Source: Adiantum capillus-veneris (Eukaryota > Streptophyta > Polypodiopsida > Polypodiales > Pteridaceae). From it: a DNA stretch of 58,000 bases. Below are positions 21,379 through 31,444 of this stretch, in pieces; positions within the stretch are counted from its first letter, which is position 1; every line of letters starts with the position of its first letter. The DNA lies in assembly GCA_014529385.2 (NCBI GenBank), contig CM043942.1, forward strand, positions 55,927,340 to 55,985,339, read 5' to 3'. The translations under genes were made by a program, and so were the position numbers. The notes under the pieces are model-generated. The model searched no databases. It saw only the letters and a program-made list of their open reading frames with translations, and was not told where the DNA came from.

Positions 21379-21826
21379 TCTCCTGCAGAAAAACCGGTTC
21401 AAACCCTAATCCCTAAACACGCTCTATCTCTATGAGAGTGAGAATATGTCCTCAAGAGACCAAACTGTCTCGGTACAAAAAAAAAAAAGGGGGGAAATTA
21501 CCAAAATACCCTATAATTTTTGGAATTCCCCAATATACCCCTCAAATTTCAAAAATTCCCAAAATACCCTTGTATCTATTTTCGTTGGATCTTCAAGATT
21601 TTTTAATCTTTATTCTTGTTTGACAATTGAGATCGGTTTTTGAGTGCTTAGCATGTAATTTTTTGCAAATCACCTCCCAAAAAAAAGGTAATTATGTCTA
21701 AAAATATTGAAGAAATTCATCTCCAAAGCCTACATAACCAACTCAATTAGCATCTCGTATGGTAGACAATCACTCTTCTTATGAAAAGCTACAAATTTTT
21801 CGTATTTTTTGAAGAAATTTACTCTC
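21379..21826. other. Non-coding sequence left of the first gap
   Basis: Upstream of the possible host gene on its strand, so it may hold its promoter. It contains an A-run followed by a G-run (about 21477-21496) and repeated AATTCCCAAAATACCC-type words. No gene. Confidence 0.45.
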
Positions 21827-22026
21827 NNNNNNNNNNNNNNNNNNNNNNNNNNNNNNNNNNNNNNNNNNNNNNNNNNNNNNNNNNNNNNNNNNNNNNNNNN
21901 NNNNNNNNNNNNNNNNNNNNNNNNNNNNNNNNNNNNNNNNNNNNNNNNNNNNNNNNNNNNNNNNNNNNNNNNNNNNNNNNNNNNNNNNNNNNNNNNNNNN
22001 NNNNNNNNNNNNNNNNNNNNNNNNNN
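21827..22026. other. Assembly gap, 200 N
   Basis: Exactly 200 N. A second gap of the same length lies at 37477-37676, so the size is a scaffolding default and the true distance is unknown. Confidence 1.
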
Positions 22027-23746
22027 AAATTTCCAAATGCTTTTGAAGATGCCTTAAGAATTCTAGGGAAAAGAATAGAAAGATTCTCTATCAAGCCCAA
22101 GCTGGCCAGCTAGCTTTGGGAGGCAATATCACAACTATGGAAGCTTCTCATATACCTCCAAATGTGCCTAATGCACCAGACCTCAATAGAGGTCAACAAG
22201 AAGATATGCTCCAACAAATAAACAATCTCACAAACCAGCTAGAGGGGTTGAGAGTAAATCTTGTGCAGGGTGCAAGAAGGCCTATTGAGGGAAATGGTGG
22301 GAATCGGCCACCAATGCGACGTCAAGCAAGGGAAATGTTGTGTTACAATTGTGGGGAAATTGGCCACGGCATGTATAATTGCCCTCATCCCAGAAGATAT
22401 GACTACCCTGTCAGAGGTCCTCGACAACAAGTAAGTCCACCCCGTGCTAGAGCTCAAGCACAAGAGCAACCGCAACCTCAAATTTTGCAGCCACCTCGTG
22501 CTCAAGCTCAAGCCCCTGCTACTCAACCAAATGTGAGCATCATAAGGATGGAGGAGGTCCTCAAGGGCAGAAGCAACCAGGAAGAAATAGCTAAAGGGAA
22601 GATGAAGATAGATGAAGTGGCTACAATGCCTATCAAACGTGTGCGTGTCCAAGAAGAAGTAGGTAAAGAAACAAGCAAGGATGCAAGCAATGAAGCAAGT
22701 ACATCTCGGGCAGCTAAAGATGAAGCCAAGAAGAGAAAGACCCGTACTAGGTCTCAAATTGACATCTCTGATTTCCCTATGGGATCTCGGACACAACCTT
22801 ATGACTTGACAGCTGATGTGAGTTCTCAAGGACCAAAGATTACTTGGCCACAACTATTTCATATCTCCCCAAAGCTTCGACGACAATGGTCAAAAATGGT
22901 GAGCACGAGGGCAAAGCGAAGTAAGCTAGTAAGTGTAATCAAAGCATATGGCCTCAAGGATATAGTGCCTTTGGTGGAGGCTCAAATCAAGGGACAACGG
23001 ATTCCAAAAACTTACATTGACAGTGGAGCAGAGGTTTGTGTCATGACAGAAAAGCTAATGCATCAATTGGGTTTAGAGGTAATGGAATCATCAAACTTTA
23101 GGGCAAAAATGGCCAATAATGTCTCTGTCACTTGTGTGGGTGTAGTGAAAGCTTTTAGAGTTTCTGTTTTTGGAATCACTACAGAGGTTGATGCTTATGT
23201 GATGCCAGTAAAGGGAGAAGGATACCCCCTTATTTTAGGACGACCTTGGCTTATGGGTATAGGAGCTAGGCAAGATTGGGCAACAGGAGACTTGGAGTTG
23301 AGGCCTCGTATGGGTGGCCATAGTCGGAAGGTGGTTTATAACCTAAAGAATGGGCGACAAGAGAACCTTGAACTAGAGACGTCAGCTGATGAGTGGAGCT
23401 CAAGTGGATGCTCCTCATCCATGGACGAGGAAGAGAGTTCAAGTGAAGAGAGTGATAGCACTCTCGAAGTCATGGGCGTCACCATAAAGGAAACTACCTC
23501 ATCAGAAGACAACCCAAGGATCCAAATGGAGAATGTGTGGGATGCCAGCCTAGAGGAGATGTTATCCAAGGATATAAAGGAAGAAAAAAGGAGGGTTATG
23601 TAAATGTTCTCAAGAAGCATGCATCGTTGTTTATTTCTGATTACACTCACATTACAGGTGTCACGGCAGTGAAGCATCATATCCATCTAAAAGAAGGGAG
23701 CAAGCCAGTAGTACAAAAACTAAGAAGATTAGGAGTTGTGCAATAA
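22027..23746 (+). pseudogene. Gypsy unit A: gag C-terminus and protease
   Basis: Starts at the gap inside gag. Contains the CCHC knuckle (CYNCGEIGHGMYNC, about 22339-22380), a Pro/Gln-rich linker, and an aspartic protease with TYIDSGAEVCVMTEKL (about 23010) and LILGRPWLMGIG (about 23232). An acidic Ser/Glu-rich stretch follows. Unit A reads straight through the protease, where unit B has an extra G. It has its own indels near 22064 and near 23585. The reading ends at TAA 23744, a stop shared with unit B just before RT. Confidence 0.9.
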
Positions 23747-23755
23747 AATGCACTG

Positions 23756-25399
23756 TTGTCTGAGGTGAAGAGACTCTTAGAAGCAAGATTCATATACCCA
23801 GTAGAAGATTCAGAATGGGTCTCCCCAGTAGTGGTGAGGCCAAAGAAGAATGGTAAATGGCGAGTGTGCGTGGATTACAAGCCACTAAATGCTGCAACAA
23901 AGAGGGACCACTTCCCTCTCCCATTTCAAGATGAGATTCTAAATGAAGTAGCAGGCCATGAGAGATACACAGTGTGTGATGGCTACTCTGGCTACTTTCA
24001 AATACGCATTGCAAAGGAGGACCAGAAAAAGACTACTTTCATCACACCATGGGGATGTTTTGCATTTCGAGTCATGCCTTTTGGTCTCACCAACGCTCCA
24101 GCCACCTTTCAACGATTCATGAACATGGTCTTCCAACCTTACTTTGGTAAGTCCATAAGGGTTTTCATAGATGACTTTTGTATTTACAGCTCCAAAAGTA
24201 TGCATCTCGGCAAGATTGATGAAGGATTTACTCGTTTAGCTAAGCTGGGTGGACAACTAAACAAGGACAAATGTCACATTGGGGAAAGCAAGGTTACACT
24301 ATTAGGGCATGTAGTGTCCATTGATGGAATCGAGGTAGATCCTGAAAAGATAGAAACATTGCTAAATCTACCTTCCCCAACTTCCATCAAACAATTAATC
24401 TCCTTCTTGCAAAAGCTAAGATATTTGAGTAGATTCATACACTTACTCTCCCAAGTGATATTTCCTCTACAACAGCTGACTCGTCAAGAGACGCTTGTTT
24501 GGAGTGAAGAAAGTGAAGGGCATTTTAGAGAGATTAAAAAAATGTTAGGGTCACTCCCTGTAATCCTCCAACCTTGTTGGGAAGAAACATTCTTTGTAAA
24601 CCCTAGTGTGGGAGAAGAAGCCATTGGTGCTGCCCTCCTACAAAAAGATCCAAAAACCTCCTTTATGAGGCCTGTGTATTTTGCTAGCCGCCTCATGGAA
24701 AACACAGAGAAGGCCTACACCCTAATGGAACAGCTAGTGTTAGCTCTCATGCTTGCGGTGACCAAATTTCGGCCATACTTGCTGCCGAAGAGGTTTGTAA
24801 TTATCACTGTGGACGATATGTTTCCCTATGCACTACAACATATGGAAATCTCTGACAAAATAGCAAAGTGGGTGGTGCGACTTCAAGAGTTTGATTATTC
24901 AATACAGGTTGAAAGAACAACTCGAGCATGCTTAGCCGACATTTTAACAAACAAGTGCTATGAAAAAGTTTGCCATTTGAAGAGAAAGGAACTTCCACCA
25001 CCTCCAGCTCTAGAGGCTTTGGTTAATGCTTATAGCCTCTACTTTGATGGAGCATACAAGAGAACCAAGGATAAGGCAGCTGCAGGCATCGTGGTCTTAT
25101 CCCCATTGGGAGAGAGGATCCATGGTGAAGGGATCACTCTAGAAGATGTCCACTCCAACAATGAAGCAGAATATCATGCTCTAATTCATGGCCTTTGCTG
25201 GTGCCTCGATAATTCAATTAAGAGATTAAACGCTTTTGGTGACTCCATGCTTTTGGTAAGGCAAATGCAAGGTACATGGGCTTGCAAAAATGCCCGTCTC
25301 TCTACTAAAATGAGAGAAGCAAAAGCTCTTATGAGGAGATTTAGGAGGCACAAGTACATCATGTACCAAGAGACCAGAACAAGGATGCAGACCACCTAG
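23756..25399 (+). pseudogene. Gypsy unit A: reverse transcriptase and RNase H
   Basis: RT motifs in order: VSPVVVRPKKNGKWRVCVDY, DHFPLPFQDEILNEVAGHE, TPWGCFAFRVMPFGLTNAPA, the FIDDF catalytic box (about 24163-24180) and LLGHVVSIDGIEVDPEKIE. The first RNase H (AIGAALLQKDPKTSFMRPVY) lacks the usual leading Asp. A second RNase H follows (YFDGAYKRTKDKAAAG, SNNEAEYHAL, FGDSMLLVRQ) with intact acidic residues. The frame breaks near 25345, where unit A has one G fewer than unit B. Confidence 0.92.
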
Positions 25400-25425
25400 C
25401 ATCATCAAAGTTAAATGAGTCAATA

Positions 25426-26743
25426 GTGGGAGCAGTGGCCATCAAACTTCCACTTCAGCAAGGCAAGGAGGACTTGGAAGATATTATGCACATTCTGGAG
25501 CAAGGAGAGGCTCCTAAACACTTGAATGCAGGGGAAAGGCGATGGTTAGCTAGGAAGGCTACCAGGTATCGCATAGTAAATGATGACTTGTATTGTCTTG
25601 GTAAGGATAGTGTGCTTAGGAGAGTTCCTTTGAAGAGTGAAATTGAAGAGATTTTAAAAGCTTGTCACGATGATATGTGTGGAGGACACTTTGCACACGA
25701 CGTCACTAGTAGAAAGGTTCTACAAGCTGGGTTTACTTGGCCAAGTCTTCATCGTGATGTCAAATATTGGTGTCAAACATGTGATGAATGTCAGAAAGCA
25801 GGACCACGACGGCTCATAGCTGAACCTCAGAACCCAATAAAGGTATATGGGCCCTTTGAGAAGTGGGGAATTGATGCCATAGGGCCTCTACCACGCACTC
25901 ATTCAGGTAAAGAGTACATCATCATGGGAGTAGACTACATGACTAGATGGGCTGAGGCTATGCCGACCAATAGAATCACTGCTAAGGATGTGAGTCAGTT
26001 CATCTTTGACCACATCTGTTGCCGGTTTGGCACCCCTCTTGAAATACTATCTGATAGAGGACCAAGGTTTAGAGCAGAGTTGGTAGGAGAACTCATGAAG
26101 AAACTAAATATTCAGCATCAACACTCTACTCCTTACTACCTCAGTGCAATGGTTTGGTGGAAAAGGTAAATGGAATCATTTGCAAAATTCTCACCAAACA
26201 GGTACATGCCAGGCGCCAAGATTGGGACAAACACCTGAATGGAGCTCTATGGGCCTATAGAACCTCCTTCAAAACCACATTAGGGTACACACCCTTTCAT
26301 TTGGTTTATGGAAAGGAGGCGCTTTTGCCCATTGAAGTGAAGTTAACAAGTCTTCGAATATTGGGTAGCCAGGTAGGCTCTCAAAAGGAGAAAGTACATC
26401 AAAGGATCATGGATCTAGAGAGGCTGCAATTGGATCGTGAAGAAGCCATCAACCACTATTCTCAAGAAGCAGAGAAGCGCAGAGAAAAGTTCAACAAAAA
26501 GCTAGCATCCAAAGACATCAAAAAGGGATCTCTGGTGCTTGATATGACAATCGCTTCGACACTCGTAAGGATGGAAAGTTTCTTTTCCGATGGAAAGGCC
26601 CGTTCTTGGTCACCAAAAAGTTCAAAAATGGCTCTTACAGAATTCAAAACATTGATGGTAAAGTGCACAAGACCAGGACAAATGGATGGCGTCTAAAGCC
26701 TTATCACATCAAGATAAGGTCAGCTCAAGATCAAAGAAAGTAG
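25426..26743 (+). pseudogene. Gypsy unit A: integrase
   Basis: HHCC zinc site (ACHDDMCGGHFAHD, then WCQTCDECQKAG), catalytic residues in WGIDAIGPL, EILSDRGPRF and NGLVEKVNGI, and a C-terminal module (RWKGPFLVTKKFKNGSYRI in one frame), with the stop TAG at 26741. The first part (25426-26169) is intact here but broken in unit B. One-base deletions near 26147 and near 26540 split the rest. No chromodomain is seen. Confidence 0.9.
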
Positions 26744-26770
26744 GCTAGAGGCATAAATACCCCTAGCCAG

Positions 26771-26781
26771 GTTTGGGGGGG
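26771..26781 (+). other. Gypsy polypurine tract before LTR1
   Basis: GTTTGGGGGGG lies directly before LTR1; the same tract with one G fewer (about 34460-34469) precedes LTR2. Confidence 0.75.
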
Positions 26782-27733
26782 CTATGATCCGAGCCTATCA
26801 CAAATTTTTGTTTATCATATTTTGTTGGTTTTCCTTGCTTCTAGAGGTTTACAATAAAAGAAAGAGTGAGGAAAACCTCTTGGAAAAATTTTTAAAAAAT
26901 GATTTTTTCTTGACTAGTTCACCGAGGTGAAAGGTAGAGGGAGAACCTAGTGGTAAAGGGAAGGGAAAATATGTAAATGTGAAAAGAAAAGATATGATGT
27001 GGTTGTGGAGCCATGCACCCATGATTCAAGGTCATGAGTGGCTCATATCATCATGGCTTTGGAGCCATATGATGATTCAAACAAATGGGACCCAAGTCGA
27101 AGACTTGGTAAAGGAAGAAACCAGGCACATGATTTTGTTGAATTTTTAAAAATACTTCCACTCCGATCCAAGAAAAGTTGTCTTCATCAAAGTTGTAACT
27201 GACGAGCTGAAGATTCTGGCCATATTTTTTTTATAATTTTTGCATCTACGGTCTAGGAGATATGGCCAAAATAGTGGACGTATTTTTTCAACTGTGGTGG
27301 GCACCACCCCCCTACCTTTACACACACACACCCTTCCTTTTCCACATTGAGACCTTCTTAAAATCAGCCATTAGTCTTCTCACCCTCCTCTCCTTCCTCC
27401 TCTCTCTCAAGCTCAAAAACCCATCAAAGTTCCTCTTCTAATCACCTCTCAAGTCATGCTTAATCTTGTTGTAATTCATAAGTTCTCACTCAACCCCTTT
27501 CTATTATTACTAGATATGTATTGATTTTATGTAGATTCTTTACATTTTAAAATAAGGAATCTCTTGGACTCAAGCTATGGAGGAAGGAGTGAAGACAACA
27601 CAAGTGATGATGGAGCTAATTGGTCAACAAATCACTTGGAAGGAGCTTCTTCATTGGTTGAATGTCCCTAATCAAGCCTCATTTGTACAAATTACACTTG
27701 TATCTTAACCTCACTCCTAATCACTCTCTTTCC

Positions 27734-27741
27734 TATATAAA
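27734..27741 (+). promoter_or_regulatory. TATA box of Gypsy LTR1
   Basis: TATATAAA in a CTTTCC...GAGGCC context, about 500 bp before the LTR end; the probable core promoter. The same site lies at 35427-35434 in LTR2. Confidence 0.75.
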
Positions 27742-28055
27742 GAGGCCTTCCCCTTTGTAGTTTCAAGCCTCCCTCAGCCCATTGAGCCTTTGTATCACTC
27801 ACCATGAGCCCATAAGCTCATTCATTCACTCTATTCTTGCACATTCTAGAGTGCAAATTGTTTCATGCTAGTAACCTCTCCTCCTCTTACTTATGTTAAT
27901 TAAGAGAAATGTTTTATATGCGTGTGAGAGTGCTTGATGTGATCTTGGCTAATCCTTGAGTGATTGTTTGGTAATCTATATGCTATTTTTGTTGGGAGTG
28001 TTTGAAGTCATCCATTCCTTGTACACACACCACGGTTAATGCTTCATTCATAGTG

Positions 28056-28057
<2 letters not shown>

Positions 28058-28113
<56 letters not shown>
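28058..28113. repeat. (CT)n in LTR1
   Basis: 56 bp of CT, about 320 bp downstream of the TATA box, so probably in the transcribed leader. LTR2 has 72 bp at the same place. Confidence 0.9.
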
Positions 28114-28117
<4 letters not shown>

Positions 28118-28241
28118 TCGTGTAGCGGTCCTAGTTCCACGCTTCCAAGACTAGGTGGTGCCCTCATCTCATTTCCCTTGTGGCGCAATGGAGTTTGTTT
28201 TGGTGTAGAGGCCGCCATTCCAAATTTCCTTCGTCATAAAT

Positions 28242-28259
28242 TGGTGCCCCCACTGAGGA
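28242..28259 (+). other. Probable Gypsy primer-binding site (unit B)
   Basis: TGGTGCCCCCACTGAGGA begins five bases after the LTR end. Position and the TGGYGCC start are as in other plant Gypsy elements. The primer tRNA could not be named with confidence. Confidence 0.55.
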
Positions 28260-28286
28260 GTTCTCAAGCAGCGCTCTATCAATCCT

Positions 28287-28790
28287 ATGAAGGAAGATCC
28301 ATCAAATTCTCCGAGACTTCCACTATGGTCTCCCCAAGAAGCTCGAGAAAAGAAGAGTCTTTATCGACAAACGGCACGTATGCGGGTAAAGAGAGTTAAC
28401 TACACACACCCTTCTTTGCTTCAAGGAAAATCTTGTAGTCATCAAGTCCCTAGGTCAAAACATTGTGTGGAGTGCTTTGTGGCTAGTGTGAAGACACTTC
28501 CTTTGAAGCCTCGACTTCAGGTGGTGAAAGCACTCTCAAACTCGGGTATTAACAAGTTTTTGGAGGGGGAGCTACACATCAATGGGGTGCGGTATTGGCA
28601 AGAGGCTACATATGGTGATGCACTCCAACTACTACTAGCAAGAAGGCTCAAGGTGGTTGAGAGGGTAGCCATCGAACCCTATGAACTCTACAAAGCTGAA
28701 GATGGTCACACCAAAGCTAGGCTAATCACTGGTGAAAAAATTCTTCGCATCTCTCAAATGGTGGGATCCAAGAGAGCTCAACTTCAATGA
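28287..28790 (+). CDS. Gypsy unit B upstream ORF (uORF-a), unknown function
   Basis: 167 codons from ATG 28287, beginning 28 bp after the PBS, open to TGA 28788. The product is basic. The N-terminal half is Ser/Arg/Lys-rich; the C-terminal half looks folded (GELHINGVRYWQEATYGDAL, then QLLLARRLKVVERVAIEPYE). The same ORF is kept in unit C with one amino-acid change. No family recognised. Ogre/Tat elements are known to carry an extra ORF of unknown function ahead of gag, which is the closest parallel. In unit C this ORF is in frame with the next two small ORFs, separated only by stops. Confidence 0.65.
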   Translation: MKEDPSNSPRLPLWSPQEAREKKSLYRQTARMRVKRVNYTHPSLLQGKSCSHQVPRSKHCVECFVASVKTLPLKPRLQVVKALSNSGINKFLEGELHINGVRYWQEATYGDALQLLLARRLKVVERVAIEPYELYKAEDGHTKARLITGEKILRISQMVGSKRAQLQ

Positions 28791-28823
28791 AGTGCTTCAT
28801 GGAAGGTTGTAATTAATGCACCA

Positions 28824-29032
28824 ATGAATAATCCCATTTTCCACAACTTTCAATCAGTTCAGAATATTAGGGTGAATGTGCGCATTGATAGAAAGATTTT
28901 TTTCCAACAAAGATTGGTCTTCTATTTTGAGCTGAGAGGTTGAGAGAGATATTGCTGTCCCCTGACCCTATAATATTTCCTATTTTGGAGTATAATGTAT
29001 CTTTTGATGTTCACATCTTCATCTTGCTTTAA
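28824..29032 (+). pseudogene. Gypsy unit B upstream ORF (uORF-b), 1-nt deletion
   Basis: Corresponds to the intact 69-codon ORF at 36529-36738 in unit C. Unit B has TTTTGAGC where unit C has TTTTGGAGC, a missing G that shifts the frame about one third from the end. Since the deletion is in a G-run it may be a consensus error. Confidence 0.6.
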
Positions 29033-29041
29033 GCATACTCC

Positions 29042-29254
29042 ATGAATCATAGGGATTTATATGGACCTTTCCAACCTCTTGCTAGACAAACTGTGCATAT
29101 AATAGCTAGCACAAAGCTTAGGTTCCAAAACATCATAACGGACTTACTAGGCCCTCGTCGTCTAGCTGAGATTAATGCATCTATCAATCCATTTATTCTA
29201 CCCTTAATAAGATATGATTTGGGCCTAGACGTTTTCATCTTTGTGCTATATTGA
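29042..29254 (+). CDS. Gypsy unit B upstream ORF (uORF-c), related to uORF-b
   Basis: 70 codons (MNHRDLYGPFQPLARQ ... DVFIFVLY). Aligned with uORF-b, about one third of positions are identical, including FQ near the start, a mid FQ, LGxxRLxEI / FGxxRLxEI, PxIxP, Y and DVxIFxL at the end. This marks an old tandem duplication of one domain. It stops at TGA 29252; gag begins 20 bp later in another frame. Intact in units B and C (one Thr/Arg change). Function unknown. Confidence 0.6.
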   Translation: MNHRDLYGPFQPLARQTVHIIASTKLRFQNIITDLLGPRRLAEINASINPFILPLIRYDLGLDVFIFVLY

Positions 29255-29274
29255 GAGGAAGGCAACCCACTTTT

Positions 29275-31435
29275 ATGATGGCTTTCCCAAATTTTTTCGG
29301 GCGTAGTGGGGAAAATGCTGGGGATTTTTTGGATAACTTGGAGATGGCTTTCCTTGTCTCCGGGAGGGATGACGAAGCATTGAAATTGAGAGCTTTTCCT
29401 TTGGTGCTCAAAGAAGAAGCTAGGGTATGGTTCCAGGCTCTAGATCCAACCCAAAGAATTGATTGGGAGGGATTGAAGGTGGCTTTCCTACGAAGATTTC
29501 AACGAGCCAATTCGGCAAAAGAACTATGGCAACGGCTTCTGTCCCTTCATCAAGTTGACCCTCATGGTTATGCAACCTATGAGGAAGGTTTTCTGAAACT
29601 TTGGGGCAATGGTCAGACTTCACTAAACCCTGGTGAGCGAGCTCCCAATTGCCTCCAAAAGGATCGATTTATCTCAGGTTTGTACCCCTTGCTAAGGGAG
29701 AAGGTAAAGGGCAAATTTCCAAATGCTTTTGAAGATGCCTTAAGAATTGCTAGGGAAAAGAATAGAAAGATTCTCTATCAAGCCCAAGCTGGCCAGCTAG
29801 CTTTGGGAGGCAATATCACAACTATGGAAGCTTCTCACATACCTCCAAATGTGCCTAATGCACCAGACCTCAATAGAGGTCAACAAGAAGATATGCTCCA
29901 ACAAATAAACAATCTCACAAACCAGCTAGAGGGGTTGAGAGTAAATCTTGTGCAGGGTGTAAGAAGGCCTATTGAGGGAAATGGTGGGAATCGGCCACCA
30001 ATGCGACGTCAAGCAAGGGAAATGTTGTGTTACAATTGTGGGGAAATTGGCCACGGCATGTATAATTGCCCTCATCCCAGAAGATATGACTACCCTGTCA
30101 GAGGTCCTCGACAACAAGTAAGTCCACCCCGTGCTAGAGCTCAAGCACAAGAGCAACCGCAACCTCAAATTTTGCAGCCACCTCGTGCTCAAGCTCAAGC
30201 CCCTGCTACTCAACCAAATGTGAGCATCATAAGGATGGAGGAGGTCCTCAAGGGCAGAAGCAACCAGGAAGAAATAGCTAAAGGGAAGATGAAGATAGAT
30301 GAAGTGGCTACAATGCCTATCAAACGTGTGCGTGTCCAAGATGAAGTAGGTAAAGAAACAAGCAAGGATGCAAGCAATGAAGCAAGTACATCTCGGGCAA
30401 CTAAAGATGAAGCCAAGAAGAGAAAGACCCGTACTAGGTCTCAAATTGACATCTCTGATTTCCCTATGGGATCTCGGACACAACCTTATGACTTGACAGC
30501 TGATGTGAGTTCTCAAGGACCAAAGATTACTTGGCCACAACTATTTCATATCTCCCCAAAGCTTCGACGACAATGGTCAAAAATGGTGAGCACGAGGGCA
30601 AAGCGAAGTAAGCTAGTAAGTGTAATCAAAGCATATGGCCTCAAGGATATAGTGCCTTTGGTGGAGGCTCAAATCAAGGGACAACGGATTCCAAAAACTT
30701 ACATTGACAGTGGAGCAGAGGTTTGTGTCATGACAGAAAAGCTAATGCATCAATTGGGTTTAGAGGTAATGGAATCATCAAACTTTAGGGCAAAAATGGC
30801 CAATAATGTCTCTGTCACTTGTGTGGGTGTAGTGAAAGCTTTTGAGAGTTTCTGTTTTTGGAATCACTACAGAGGTTGATGCTTATGTGATGCCAGTAAA
30901 GGGAGAAGGATACCCCCTTATTTTAGGACGACCTTGGCTCATGGGTATAGGAGCTAGGCAAGATTGGGCAACAGGAGACTTGGAGTTGAGGCCTCGTATG
31001 GGTGGCCATAGTCGGAAGGTGGTTTATAACCTAAAGAATGGGCGACAAGAGAACCTTGAACTAGAGACGTCAGCTGATGAGTGGAGCTCAAGTGGATGCT
31101 CCTCATCCATGGACGAGGAAGAGAGTTCAAGTGAAGAGAGTGATAGCACTCTCGAAGTCATGGGCGTCACCATAAAGGAAACTACCTCATCAGAAGACAA
31201 CCCAAGGATCCAAATGGAGAATGTGTGGGATGCCAGCCTAGAGGAGATGTTATCCAAGGATATAAAGGAAGAAGAAAAGGAGGGTTATGTAAATGTTCTC
31301 AAGAAGCATGCATCGTTGTTTATTTCTGATTACACTCACATTACAGGTGTCACGGCAGTGAAGCATCATATCCATCTAAAAGAAGGGAGCAAGCCAGTAG
31401 TACAAAAACTAAGAAGATTAGGAGTTGTGCAATAA
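29275..31435 (+). pseudogene. Gypsy unit B: gag and protease
   Basis: The start is ATG 29275. The gag core follows (NFFGRSGENAGDFLDNLEMA, LRAFPLVLKEEARVWFQAL, WEGLKVAFLRRFQRA), then a Gln-rich helix, the CCHC knuckle (about 30028-30070), a Pro/Ala/Gln linker, a basic segment with KKRKTRTRSQ that could act as a nuclear signal, and a protease with YIDSGAE (about 30699). One extra G near 30843 shifts the frame in the protease; unit A is intact there. The frame then runs to TAA 31433 at VVQ-stop-NALLSEV. Gag assembles the particle and protease matures it. Confidence 0.93.
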
Positions 31436-31444
31436 AATGCACTG

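Larger units (their letters stand above)
26785..28236 (+). repeat. Gypsy LTR1, shared by units A and B
   Basis: About 1452 bp, from TGATCCGAG just after the polypurine tract to TTCGTCA just before the PBS. Ends are inferred from these landmarks, so each could be off by a few bases. Contains a TATA box (27734-27741) and a CT microsatellite (28058-28113). It differs from LTR2 by about ten 1-nt indels, the CT length and one clear substitution. Confidence 0.85.

Noticed and set aside
26785-28236. Treating LTR1 as the 3' LTR of one element plus a separate 5' LTR of the next.
   Set aside because: Only one LTR length is present between the integrase stop of unit A and the PBS of unit B; the two units share it.
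28242-28259. Assignment of the Gypsy PBS to a named tRNA.
   Set aside because: The start TGGTGCC fits a PBS but the following bases did not match a tRNA 3' end that I could identify with confidence.
28178-28399. Open frame of 73 codons overlapping the PBS in Gypsy units B and C.
   Set aside because: Overlaps the LTR end, PBS and uORF-a in another frame; its conservation follows from DNA identity of the copies.
29926-30540. Long minus-strand open frame (204 codons) opposite Gypsy gag, also present in unit A.
   Set aside because: Antisense shadow of the gag and linker frame; no domain and no promoter evidence.
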